This document shows positions 1 to 7,618 of a stretch of 46,687 bases of DNA, piece by piece (positions within the stretch are counted from its first letter, which is position 1; each line of letters opens with the position of its first letter). Under the pieces are notes generated by a model. That model was not told where the DNA came from, ran no database searches, and saw only the letters and a program-made list of their open reading frames with translations. Origin of the DNA: Verrucomicrobiota bacterium (GTDB lineage: Bacteria; Verrucomicrobiota; Verrucomicrobiia; Limisphaerales; JAKPVM01); NCBI GenBank assembly GCA_029572555.1, contig JAKPVM010000245.1:1-46687 (forward strand), in the 5' to 3' direction. A program made the translations under genes and the position numbers.

Positions 1-240
1 CTATAATAATGTCACCTCTTACGAGGTTCTTTTGTGATGCCAGCATTCTTGCTGGCATTTTTTAACCATCGATAGATGGTGACAGGATTATAGCATAGAA
101 ATTAACATAGAGGAAAACCCCGTTAGGGGTGACAGAGCGATAATTTAGAAATCCAATAATGGCTCTGTCACCGCTTTGGGCGGTTTATGATGTTTCGTAT
201 TTCCTTTGCTATAATAATGTCACCCGCTTTTGCGGGTTTG
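1..240. repeat. Cluster of five GTCACC-hairpin repeats
   Basis: Five copies of a short motif lie in the first 240 bases, three forward (GTCACC at 11, 167 and 219) and two on the minus strand (ending near 83 and 133). Each has the hexamer GTCACC, whose ACC begins a small hairpin with a 4-5 nt loop. The stems differ: ACCTC/GAGGT, ACCATC/GATGGT, ACCCC/GGGGT, ACCGC/GCGGT and ACCCGC/GCGGGT, so pairing is kept while sequence changes. Copies 1, 2 and 5 share CTATAAT-like sequence just upstream; copies 3 and 4 share a CTCT block instead. No coding potential is convincing here. The arrangement resembles REP-type elements (conserved short word at the foot of a hairpin), but I do not recognise the family. 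Confidence 0.75.
38..63 (+). terminator. Intrinsic-terminator-like hairpin
   Basis: TGCCAGCA and TGCTGGCA form a perfect 8 bp stem around a TTCT loop, followed at once by six T. The shape is that of a rho-independent terminator reading rightwards, for a gene left of the window. The core CAGCA-tYcY-TGCTG recurs at 40356-40375, so it may instead be a member of a dispersed hairpin repeat. Confidence 0.5.
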
Positions 241-299
241 GTTTATATCATTTTTACAACCCTAAAAAATAATCACATAAGATATATCAAAGGATTAAA

Positions 300-440
300 A
301 AAGATTAAATTAACAAGGATAGACAGGATGGACAGGATTTTTTACAAGATGAACAAGATACAAAAGATAAACAAGATACAATATGTTTATCCTGTATATC
401 CTGTATCTCCCTGTTAAATAAAATATCCGTGTAAATCTTA
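300..440. repeat. 9-bp imperfect tandem repeats, direct then inverted
   Basis: About six units of consensus RRACARGAT run from about 310 to 380 (AGACAGGAT, GGACAGGAT, GAACAAGAT, ACAAAAGAT, AAACAAGAT). They are followed by the complementary form ATCCTGTAT repeated at 389-415, so the block can fold back on itself. The stretch at 371-400 recurs with few changes at 40318-40345. Both loci also carry a nearby ATCYGTGTAAATCT segment. This looks like a dispersed intergenic repeat and not a gene; the 76-aa ORFs called on both strands are by-products of the low-complexity sequence. Confidence 0.7.
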
Positions 441-683
441 TGTTTTTCTTTTGTTTCCATAAGAAAGAATCCCTGTGATAAATCCGCGTTTATTAGTGTT
501 TTAAATATTTGCGAACATTTGCGAGAAATTTTCATACTAACTATTTTCGCAGATTAACGAAGCTGTTTATATTATTGTGTCAATTCAACAAATATCCACC
601 CATATATCCAATTGTAATTTATTTGCTAATGATTGAGGGAAAAAGGGATAAAAATTTCGCAAAAGTGATTTTTAAAAATACGT
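441..683. other. Gene-free AT-rich spacer
   Basis: No convincing coding sequence is present. The 62-aa ORF at 509-697 has no recognisable motif and no family resemblance. Words such as AATCCGCGTTTATTAGTG and TTCGCAGATTAACG resemble the degenerate CGCGGATT / GCAGATTAACG intergenic repeats I have seen in other genomes, but the copies are too decayed to delimit. Confidence 0.5.
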
Positions 684-708
684 TAAAAAATCCCTGAAAA
701 ATCAGGGG
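684..708 (-). terminator. Intrinsic terminator of the GT2-methyltransferase pair
   Basis: On the minus strand CCCTGA-TTTT-TCAGGG forms a 6 bp stem with a 4 nt loop, followed by ATTTTTT. It lies about 65 bases past the stop codon of the methyltransferase at 774 and is oriented to end that transcript. Confidence 0.6.
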
Positions 709-773
709 GGTAAGGTTTGATTTTTATCAGTTATAGGATGATAGTGACGCGTTTTTAATTATTTATTAATGAA

Positions 774-1484
774 TTACCCAGCTTTCGCTACAGCGATTAG
801 GCTTTGACCAAATGGTGGACGCACAAAGTTATATTCCCAAGAATGCATTACTGGCAAAATATATTTATCAAAAGTTTTAACCGCGGTTGGATTAAAAGTC
901 CGTGTTTTAAACATCTTAAAAATTAGGAACCAGCTGAAATACCCAATAAAATTAAAATAATGCATCTTTACAATGTTAAAACCAGATTGATTTAATTTAC
1001 TTATTAACTCCTTGCGATTATATCTGCGATAATGACCAAAAAGCGCATCAATATCAGAATAAAGTTCTTTTCTTGCAGGCACAAACAGACACAAATTGCC
1101 ACCATTATTTTCGAGCAATTGATTGTAATATTTCAACTCATCCAAATCATCTTTAATATGTTCAAGGACATTTACACAAACAATCGCGTCCCATTGCGAG
1201 TTCAAATTAACTGATTTGATTGTTCCTCTAATTGACTCAATGTCTGGCAAAGTCTGTTTAATCTTTTTGACAAATGGTTCGTGCGGTTCAATTGTGAGAA
1301 TTCTTTTAGCATCATTTATTGTTTTTAACAACTCTGTAAATTGTCCAATGCCAGCGCCAACCTCAATAATTTCTCCTTTTAAATATGGCAAAAACTCTTT
1401 CAAAATAGCCGACCTATAATTGTTAGCATACTGCAAGTCCTCAAATTCGTAATTTTTTATAGTATTTGAATTAGATGATTCCAT
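774..1484 (-). CDS. Class I SAM-dependent methyltransferase
   Basis: This 236-residue protein is a small soluble methyltransferase of the class I Rossmann type. The SAM-binding motif I is visible as IIEVGAGIGQF (about residues 38-48), and the post-motif region WDAIVCVNVLEHIKDD (about 118-133) matches the Methyltransf_11/23 style VLEHI signature. There is no signal peptide. It starts two bases after the stop of the upstream glycosyltransferase gene, so the two are almost certainly co-transcribed and probably act on the same glycan or lipid-linked substrate. The target cannot be read from sequence. A hairpin with a T tract follows downstream. Confidence in the fold is high; function beyond a methyl transfer in surface polysaccharide chemistry is inference. 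Confidence 0.85.
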   Translation of the reverse strand: MESSNSNTIKNYEFEDLQYANNYRSAILKEFLPYLKGEIIEVGAGIGQFTELLKTINDAKRILTIEPHEPFVKKIKQTLPDIESIRGTIKSVNLNSQWDAIVCVNVLEHIKDDLDELKYYNQLLENNGGNLCLFVPARKELYSDIDALFGHYRRYNRKELISKLNQSGFNIVKMHYFNFIGYFSWFLIFKMFKTRTFNPTAVKTFDKYILPVMHSWEYNFVRPPFGQSLIAVAKAG

Positions 1485-1486
1485 TT

Positions 1487-2227
1487 CTATTTAAAGAAAT
1501 TGTATTTTAATATGCATAAGAACGCATAAACACCGTCTTTCCACCCAATTTTCTTACCTTCGTCATAAGTGCGTCCATAATAAGAAATTGGGACCTCATA
1601 AATTCTCAAATTTAATTTGCTTACTTTTGCTGTTATTTCGGGTTCAAATCCAAATCTATTTTCTTCAATTTTTATTTTGTCTAATACTTCTTTTCTGAAC
1701 AGTTTATAGCATGTCTCCATATCTGTCAGGTTCAGGTTTGTAGCCATATTTGACAGCATTGTCAGAAAATGATTACCAAGCGAATGCCAATAATACAAAA
1801 CGCGGTGAGTGCCAAAACCAAGAAATCGCGAACCATAAACCACATCAGCCTTATTCATTAAAACTGGTTTTAATAGCATATAATATTCAGTCGGGTCATA
1901 CTCAAGGTCTGCATCCTGAATTATCACATAAGGCGCAGAAACATTCATAAAACCAGTTCTTAACGCAGCGCCCTTACCTTGATTATAATCAAGTTTGAAC
2001 AACTTAATGCGCAAATCTTTTTCTGCTTTCTGGCATACAATTTCATAAGTTTTATCATTAGAACCGTCGTCCACTACGATAACTTCCATCACTGGGTGCT
2101 GTTCAAGAATCACATCTAAAATTGCAGCGATAGTGTTCTCTTCATTGTAAACAGGGACAACAACCGCAAGACACGGCGGTATATCTACGTTTGAGTTTAT
2201 AGTAATGGGACTACTGCTACTGTTCAT
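1487..2227 (-). CDS. Family 2 glycosyltransferase, dolichyl-phosphate mannose synthase-like
   Basis: A 246-residue GT-A fold glycosyltransferase of family 2. It shows the N-terminal nucleotide-sugar-binding segment VVVPVYNEENTI (about residues 21-32), VVDDGSNDKT, GKGAALRTG, the metal-binding DADLEYDP (DXD-like, about 105-112) and the later GSRFLG and CYKLFR elements seen in DPM1/DPG-synthase-like enzymes. There is no C-terminal membrane pair, so it would be a soluble or peripherally bound enzyme moving a sugar from a nucleotide donor to a polyprenyl phosphate or glycan. The gene is first in a two-gene unit with the methyltransferase at 774. Upstream AAAGG lies rather far (13 nt) from the ATG, with a TATGAT hexamer only 3 nt before the start. 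Confidence 0.9.
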   Translation of the reverse strand: MNSSSSPITINSNVDIPPCLAVVVPVYNEENTIAAILDVILEQHPVMEVIVVDDGSNDKTYEIVCQKAEKDLRIKLFKLDYNQGKGAALRTGFMNVSAPYVIIQDADLEYDPTEYYMLLKPVLMNKADVVYGSRFLGFGTHRVLYYWHSLGNHFLTMLSNMATNLNLTDMETCYKLFRKEVLDKIKIEENRFGFEPEITAKVSKLNLRIYEVPISYYGRTYDEGKKIGWKDGVYAFLCILKYNFFK

Positions 2228-2332
2228 TTAATCATAAACCTTTCAAAAATAAGCATTAAATTCAAGTCAGAATATCCTACGATTTTATTTTAATCTTTTA
2301 AATAGAATAGAAATAGCGTAGTAGATTGATTT

Positions 2333-3190
2333 ATGAAATCAAAAACAATTCAAGTATCCTGCGCACAAATGCACTGGGGTAAGAAACTTGAGTATAATCT
2401 TGCAAAAACGGTTGAATTTATTAAAGAGGCTGCAAAAACAGGCTCTCGTGTGATTTGTTTTCCTGAAGCAAATCTCACCGGATTCTATTTCCCGTATGTT
2501 TTAAAATATTCTATCGAATCTGTAATTTCAGCATTAGATGAAGTGTGCTCAGTTGCAAAAACTTATGATATTTGGGCAATCGTTGGCACTATCCAGAAGA
2601 CAAGAAACAAATTTTTGAACCTCGCTCATATAATATCGCCTGATGGGAAAATTGTTTATGAATATGCAAAAATCCACCTTGCTGGAAACGAAGAGAAAAA
2701 ATATTGTTGCGGTGGCAATAAACTTGCACTTTTTGAAATAGATGGGATCTGCTGTACTATGGCAATCTGCCGAGATGGAAGACACCCTGAGGTTTACAGA
2801 ATTCCGGCTATGGCTGGTGCTCAAATCCTTTTTCATCCTTCTTGCAGTTTTGATAAAATAGAAACGGTCGTCTGGAAGCGAACAAGCGGCAGAGCGCAAC
2901 TTCCAGCAGGTCCAACAACCCGAATTTTTCATTGCGTAGCAAATACAGTTGGGCAATCTCCTGACGGTCTATATACCTCAAGCGGAGCATCATTCATTCG
3001 TGACCCATCCGGATTGCCTTTAATTGAAGCAAGTCCATATCAAGAAGAATTGATAACTGCTGTTTTAAACCTCAAAAAGGCTGATTGTTCTTTTGCAATT
3101 GATAGCCTGAATGAACCGTCTTTTTTGAAACCATACTGGGAACAAATGATTTTAGAAATGAAAAAAAGAGCAAATCTAAAGCCTGAATAA
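2333..3190 (+). CDS. Carbon-nitrogen hydrolase (nitrilase superfamily)
   Basis: This 285-residue protein has the complete Glu-Lys-Cys triad of the nitrilase superfamily: E45 in CFPEANLTG, K113 in EYAKIHLAG and C146 in MAICRDGRHPE. The family cleaves or forms amide C-N bonds through a cysteine thioester, in the cytoplasm. The length is normal for an amidase-type member such as N-carbamoylputrescine amidase or beta-ureidopropionase, but the CRDGRHPE context of the nucleophile is not diagnostic of any one of these, so the substrate is unknown. It is followed 70 bases later by a sugar-kinase-like gene on the same strand; a functional link is not evident. No Shine-Dalgarno is visible; TAGATT sits 5 nt before the ATG. 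Confidence 0.85.
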   Translation: MKSKTIQVSCAQMHWGKKLEYNLAKTVEFIKEAAKTGSRVICFPEANLTGFYFPYVLKYSIESVISALDEVCSVAKTYDIWAIVGTIQKTRNKFLNLAHIISPDGKIVYEYAKIHLAGNEEKKYCCGGNKLALFEIDGICCTMAICRDGRHPEVYRIPAMAGAQILFHPSCSFDKIETVVWKRTSGRAQLPAGPTTRIFHCVANTVGQSPDGLYTSSGASFIRDPSGLPLIEASPYQEELITAVLNLKKADCSFAIDSLNEPSFLKPYWEQMILEMKKRANLKPE

Positions 3191-3259
3191 ATTTTCCGAT
3201 TTAAATTAATTCAAATATTGCATTTTCGTTATGGGAATTTATAATCTGATATAACAACA

Positions 3260-4363
3260 ATGTATCAAGAAGAAAAACTAAAAGAACTATCGAGTAAGTT
3301 TCAAATCTACGGGCATTTCCTTCACGCCGAACCGTGTAAAATCGGGCACATAAACGAAACTTATACCGTGACTTATAACCAGGGCGGCACTAATGTAAGA
3401 TATGTGCATCAAAAGTTAAATGTTTCGGTATTTAAGGATCCTGACGCAGTGATGGAAAACATAATGAGAATCACAACCCATATCAGGTCTAAACTTGAAT
3501 CGCAAAATGTTGATGACGTTACACGAAAAGCACTTATAGTTGTGCCGACAAGAAATAATGAACCATACTACAAGAACCATCATCAGGAGTGTTGGCGCGC
3601 TTTTGTTTTTATTGAGGACGCAGAAACATTTGAAGCCGCGCTTTATCCAAAACAAGCATATCAGGCTGGAAAGGCATTTGGGACATTTCAATCTCTTTTA
3701 AGTGATTTACCCGGAAAACGGTTAAATGAAACCATACCAGATTTTCACAACACCAGGAAAAGGTTCACGACCTTACAATCTGCAATTCAAGAAGATAGAT
3801 TTAATAGAGCAAAGTCTGCTGAAAAAGAAATTGAATTTGCGCTGAAACACGAACCAATCGTAGACGTACTTTTAAAAGCCCATTCAAACGGAAAAATTCC
3901 CGAACGGATTACCCACAATGATACAAAGTTTAATAATGTAATGCTTGATATAAAAACTGGTGAACAAATGTGTGTGGTTGACCTTGATACAGTAATGCCC
4001 GGACTTGTACTTTATGATTTCGGCGATATGGTCAGGACAACCACAAGTCCCACACTTGAAGACGAACTTGATTTGTCAAAAGTAAAGATGCGAATGCCAA
4101 TGTTCCAGTCGCTTGCTCGCGGTTATATTGAAGCTACACAATCATTCCTGACAAAGGCTGAAAAATCTTTTTTAGCCTTTTCTGGAAAATTAATAACTTT
4201 CACAATTGGAATAAGATTTTTAACAGACTATTTAATGGGGGATATTTACTTCCGCGTCCATCGCCCAAATCATAATCTTGATAGATGTCGAACACAATTT
4301 AAACTTGTTGAATCTATTGAAGAGCAAGAAGACAAAATGCAAAAATTTGTTGATAGTATATAA
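3260..4363 (+). CDS. APH-fold phosphotransferase, N-acetylhexosamine 1-kinase-like
   Basis: A 367-residue kinase of the aminoglycoside phosphotransferase/choline kinase fold. The catalytic loop reads ITHNDTKFNNVML (about residues 216-228) and the metal-binding segment VVDLDTVMPGLVLYDFGD follows. The NDTKxNNVMLD plus DLDTVMPG combination is that of the group containing Bifidobacterium NahK, which phosphorylates N-acetylhexosamines at C1. The family call rests on these motifs; the exact sugar is inferred. It would act in the cytoplasm on sugars released by the many glycosidases encoded nearby. TATAAT and TATAAC sequences lie just upstream and no clear ribosome-binding site is seen. The gene converges with the DUF4832 gene, with no strong terminator in the 38 bp between. 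Confidence 0.8.
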   Translation: MYQEEKLKELSSKFQIYGHFLHAEPCKIGHINETYTVTYNQGGTNVRYVHQKLNVSVFKDPDAVMENIMRITTHIRSKLESQNVDDVTRKALIVVPTRNNEPYYKNHHQECWRAFVFIEDAETFEAALYPKQAYQAGKAFGTFQSLLSDLPGKRLNETIPDFHNTRKRFTTLQSAIQEDRFNRAKSAEKEIEFALKHEPIVDVLLKAHSNGKIPERITHNDTKFNNVMLDIKTGEQMCVVDLDTVMPGLVLYDFGDMVRTTTSPTLEDELDLSKVKMRMPMFQSLARGYIEATQSFLTKAEKSFLAFSGKLITFTIGIRFLTDYLMGDIYFRVHRPNHNLDRCRTQFKLVESIEEQEDKMQKFVDSI

Positions 4364-4401
4364 AAAGGTTTATGACTTTTAAATCCAGTCAGAGCCAAAA
4401 A

Positions 4402-5892
4402 CTATAATTCATTTAAATAGATTTTGCCGATTTTATATCTCCTGTTGCCATCTTCGTCGTCCAATGGCAATGCAATTTTTGGTGTTCCATCGGCTAATCC
4501 GATTGAAATGAAGGCGTCATAATGTCCAGGTTTTATTGCTGGTTTAAAAACGCCCTGCTTATCCACGAATTTTCTCCCAATAACGAACTTAGAAGAAACA
4601 GTAACCGTATCATAATTGATGGCAGTTGATGATGGTTTAAGCGATGAAAAATCAAAAGAGTCGTCAACGTTAACAGAGGCTATTCCCTCTTTTTCATCCT
4701 TAAGAGTCAAAGCCAAAAATCCCCCTTTGTATAACGGGGCGACACCAGCATTAGCCCATTGAGTTTCAAAAGTAAAGGTTTCTCCAATTGCAATAGATTC
4801 TGGAATTTTTATTTGATGAAGTTGAAATCGGTAGCCGATTCTTTTATTTACATTATTGATGATTTCCCTGTTTTCATTCAAAAACTCTCTGGGCCACCAG
4901 TGGATTGACATATAACTTGCGTGGTATTCTTCAACTGCTTTCAGCAAAAGCGAACCATCACCCCACGCCCCTCGTTGTTTTGAAGCCCCATAATGTTCAT
5001 GCTCAAGTATAACGGGTAAACGAGGCCAGAATTCTTGAGCCATTTCTGAATGATACCATGAATTTGGTGGAGGTTGAACCATAATACTATCGTCACGAAG
5101 TGTCACCCCTTTTGAAAGCGCATAATCAGTAATCGGAAAATGTCTTCCCGGCTTGCTTGCTCCCGCAACATCGTCGCTAATGCATAACAATGTCTTTTTA
5201 AAATATTTTAGATGGAGGTCTATATGGGCTTTGCAGGCTTCAAAGGTCTGTTTTTCATCAAGACGGCTACCGAAACCAGTATGCCCTTCCCCCCACATTC
5301 CGAATGAGCCAATATCAATAAAAGCCACATTGGGATTTCCATCATATCTTTTTGCCATTGCGGAAATAAAATTCTCAAGTTTCTTGAGAAATACCGAGTC
5401 AAGATAATCTGGTTCCCATAACGCGCCATCCTGCGCTGGTCCTTTTCCAAAATTAAAATTCACTCCTTTGGCTCCAGCATTTTTCACCCACTCTGGTGTG
5501 GCATATCTTAACCAGCTTTCAGTGCAAGAGACCCTGATGGCTATTTGTTTGCCTTTATCAATCCAACGTTGAGATGGAGTATCGAATAACCACCAGTTAA
5601 ATTTGCCTTCCTCAGGTTCAAGAAAAGCCCACGGCACCCTTAAATAAATTACTGTTAATCCCGGAAAATCATCTAAGGTATCCGACGGTTCAAGTTTAGA
5701 ACCATAATTTTTTATAATGTTCGAATAGAAATGAAAAGTCCATCCCATACCGGGATTATTCAAAACCTTATTATTGTCCGTGAATCTTCTGATTAAGTAT
5801 TTTTGTTGAGAATCTGATGTGTATCCGATTTGTTGCCAATTGAGAGTGAATGCCCCAATCACAAACAATAATGGTAAATAATTTCTTTTCAT
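4402..5892 (-). CDS. Secreted glycosidase-like protein with DUF4832-type C-terminal domain
   Basis: A 496-residue protein beginning with a probable signal peptide (MKRNYLPLLFVIGAFTL). The N-terminal two thirds look like a TIM-barrel glycoside hydrolase: NPGMGWTFHF, YLRVPWAFLEPEEGKFNW and FIDIGSFGMWGEGHTG resemble clan GH-A barrels and the DUF4874 type. The last about 140 residues, beginning GYRFQLHQIKIPESIAIG and including WANAGVAPLYKGG, match the beta-sandwich domain I know as DUF4832. It is likely periplasmic or extracellular and acts on a polysaccharide. No substrate can be assigned; the acid/base candidate would be the Glu of MWGEGH. It is transcribed alone, convergent with the phosphotransferase gene. 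Confidence 0.7.
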   Translation of the reverse strand: MKRNYLPLLFVIGAFTLNWQQIGYTSDSQQKYLIRRFTDNNKVLNNPGMGWTFHFYSNIIKNYGSKLEPSDTLDDFPGLTVIYLRVPWAFLEPEEGKFNWWLFDTPSQRWIDKGKQIAIRVSCTESWLRYATPEWVKNAGAKGVNFNFGKGPAQDGALWEPDYLDSVFLKKLENFISAMAKRYDGNPNVAFIDIGSFGMWGEGHTGFGSRLDEKQTFEACKAHIDLHLKYFKKTLLCISDDVAGASKPGRHFPITDYALSKGVTLRDDSIMVQPPPNSWYHSEMAQEFWPRLPVILEHEHYGASKQRGAWGDGSLLLKAVEEYHASYMSIHWWPREFLNENREIINNVNKRIGYRFQLHQIKIPESIAIGETFTFETQWANAGVAPLYKGGFLALTLKDEKEGIASVNVDDSFDFSSLKPSSTAINYDTVTVSSKFVIGRKFVDKQGVFKPAIKPGHYDAFISIGLADGTPKIALPLDDEDGNRRYKIGKIYLNEL

Positions 5893-6003
5893 ATTGGCTA
5901 AGAATTATTGTTAATAGGTTATTTTATTTGCAATAGCCGCAGAGACTGTAAAAAAATCTCCCGAAGAAGTTATAAATTAAAATAGCAATATTATTACATT
6001 AAA

Positions 6004-7257
6004 CTACTTCTTAACATCAACTTGTTTTATATAATTTACCTGAGTCGGATATGCCATTTCTATGCCTTCTTCTTTAAATCGTTTAAGTATGGTAATATTT
6101 AACTCCTGCATCCCCGCCACATATTCCTTATAATCAAGCCCATTCCACCAGTGAACCACTGAAATATTTAAAGAAGAATCATTAAATTTATCCAAACCGA
6201 CTAAAACATCTTTGGTTTTAGGATGCGCTCGGTAAATCTCATCAAGAATTTGTGTGGCAAGTGTAACTTTATCCAGCGGCGTTTCATAAATTATCCCTAT
6301 GTTAATAGAAGTTTTAATATCTGGCCTGCGTGAAACGTTAACGATTGTAGATTGAGCAACTGTTTTGTTAGGAACTGAAATAAGGTGTCCATCAAGATTC
6401 CTTACCAAAGTGCTTCTAAGTCCAATCCTTTCAACAACACCGTCATAAGAGTCCCATTTAACTCTCTCTCCAATATGAAAAGGTCGGTCTAAGAAAATTG
6501 CTATAGCTCCAATGAAATTTGCTATAGTTTCTTGTGCCGCTAAGCCAAGCGCTAAACCGCCGATAGATAGAGAGGCGAGCAAGCTGGTGATATTGATATT
6601 AAGATTTTGGGCTGTAACTAGAATTGCTATGATAGCGAGAATTATCTTTAAAGTCTTTTTTAGTACTCCAAATAATTGCGCATCAAATGCCTTGTCAGGC
6701 TCGGCGGCTTTATCTTCCATAAACCCCAACAAGACATCTATTGAACGCATTGCCATTATGGTTAATGACCATGCAACCACAAGTTTTAAGCCCTTTGAAA
6801 AATAAGATTCAATCCATTCAGGCCAATTAAATATATCCAAACCAATATGCAAAAATATTACAAATACGATTACTTTTGCAGGTTTGCGAAGAAGATCTAT
6901 CAATAAATCGTCATATTTACTTTCCGTCCTTCTGGCAAGTCCTTTAAATATTCTAATGAAAATAAAATCAATCAACAACATTACAAGATATGCAATGGAA
7001 AAATAGATTAATGAGGCAATGTATTGATAAATAGGATACCCTAAAATTCCTACTTTAAAAACTTCTATTTGGTCAAAACCAAACGTTAAACTATTAGTAG
7101 AAATTGCTTTGCTACTGATTGCCGCAATGGAAATAGAATTGGTTGTCCCTGCTGAATTTGTCATTGTTGTCTGGGCATTTACCCAAACGGAAAACAACAA
7201 AACTATTATTAAAATTCCAATATATACCCTAAAAAAAGATTTAAATTTAATTTTCAT
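6004..7257 (-). CDS. MscS-family mechanosensitive ion channel
   Basis: A 417-residue membrane protein with an N-terminal signal-like segment (residues 1-29, ending WVNAQ), several transmembrane helices between about 70 and 225, and the pore-lining TM3 followed by the MscS beta domain: SIGGLALGLAAQETIANFIGAIAIF, then DRPFHIGERVKWDSYDGVVERIGLRSTLVR and VPNKTVAQSTIVN. The family opens in response to membrane tension to release solutes on osmotic downshock. The extra N-terminal hydrophobic region makes it longer than E. coli MscS (286 aa), closer to YnaI/YbdG-sized members. It lies 43 bases downstream of thiS on the same strand; AGGAAAG about 10 nt before the ATG is a plausible ribosome-binding site. 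The link to ThiS is probably only positional. Confidence 0.93.
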   Translation of the reverse strand: MKIKFKSFFRVYIGILIIVLLFSVWVNAQTTMTNSAGTTNSISIAAISSKAISTNSLTFGFDQIEVFKVGILGYPIYQYIASLIYFSIAYLVMLLIDFIFIRIFKGLARRTESKYDDLLIDLLRKPAKVIVFVIFLHIGLDIFNWPEWIESYFSKGLKLVVAWSLTIMAMRSIDVLLGFMEDKAAEPDKAFDAQLFGVLKKTLKIILAIIAILVTAQNLNINITSLLASLSIGGLALGLAAQETIANFIGAIAIFLDRPFHIGERVKWDSYDGVVERIGLRSTLVRNLDGHLISVPNKTVAQSTIVNVSRRPDIKTSINIGIIYETPLDKVTLATQILDEIYRAHPKTKDVLVGLDKFNDSSLNISVVHWWNGLDYKEYVAGMQELNITILKRFKEEGIEMAYPTQVNYIKQVDVKK

Positions 7258-7300
7258 ATAAACTATCTTTCCTAAAATAAATTAATCAAAATATAAATAA

Positions 7301-7519
7301 TTATCCACCCGCAACAATTTTAACAATTTCCAATCTGTCGCCTTCTTTTAAAATACGATTCTTAAATTCTGACGGCGCAACAGCATCGCCATTATGCTCA
7401 ATAACTACATTTCGTGGCAAGAAATTATTGTTTAAAAGAAATTCCTCTATCGTGCAAGGCAAATTTACCTCGATTGCCTCGCCATTTGCGATAATAATCT
7501 TTTTAGTTTTCTCTGACAT
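7301..7519 (-). CDS. thiS: Sulfur carrier protein ThiS
   Basis: A 72-residue ubiquitin-fold protein ending in the diagnostic Gly-Gly (IVKIVAGG). The C-terminal glycine is adenylated by ThiF or MoeB and then thiocarboxylated, to donate sulfur for the thiazole of thiamine in the cytoplasm. Length and the N-terminal pattern IIIANGEAIEVN fit ThiS better than MoaD (which is about 80 aa). No thiG, thiF or thiH is in the window, so this is an orphan copy. It is divergent from uvrA with a 99 bp intergenic region. A TATAAT hexamer lies one base before the ATG and no Shine-Dalgarno is apparent. Confidence 0.85.
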   Translation of the reverse strand: MSEKTKKIIIANGEAIEVNLPCTIEEFLLNNNFLPRNVVIEHNGDAVAPSEFKNRILKEGDRLEIVKIVAGG

Positions 7520-7606
7520 AAATTATAAAAACAACAAAACACTATAAAATCTAAAATCATTTCAGCGCAAGTTAAACATATAATTTAAACCATTGAACAA
7601 TTATGG

Positions 7607-7612
7607 TATAAA
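7607..7612 (+). promoter_or_regulatory. Possible -10 element for a leaderless uvrA transcript
   Basis: TATAAA ends 6 bases before the GTG start of uvrA, so a transcript begun at normal spacing would start on or next to the start codon. No ribosome-binding site is visible. This is a sequence resemblance only. Confidence 0.3.
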
Positions 7613-7618
7613 TAATGT

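Noticed and set aside
1-240. CRISPR array
   Set aside because: The repeated unit is under 25 bases, spacing is irregular, copies occur on both strands and the hairpin stems differ, which is not a CRISPR layout; no cas genes are in the window.
187-697. Three ORFs of 62-76 residues in the left repeat island
   Set aside because: They lie in low-complexity repeat sequence, overlap on opposite strands and have no recognisable motif or ribosome-binding site.
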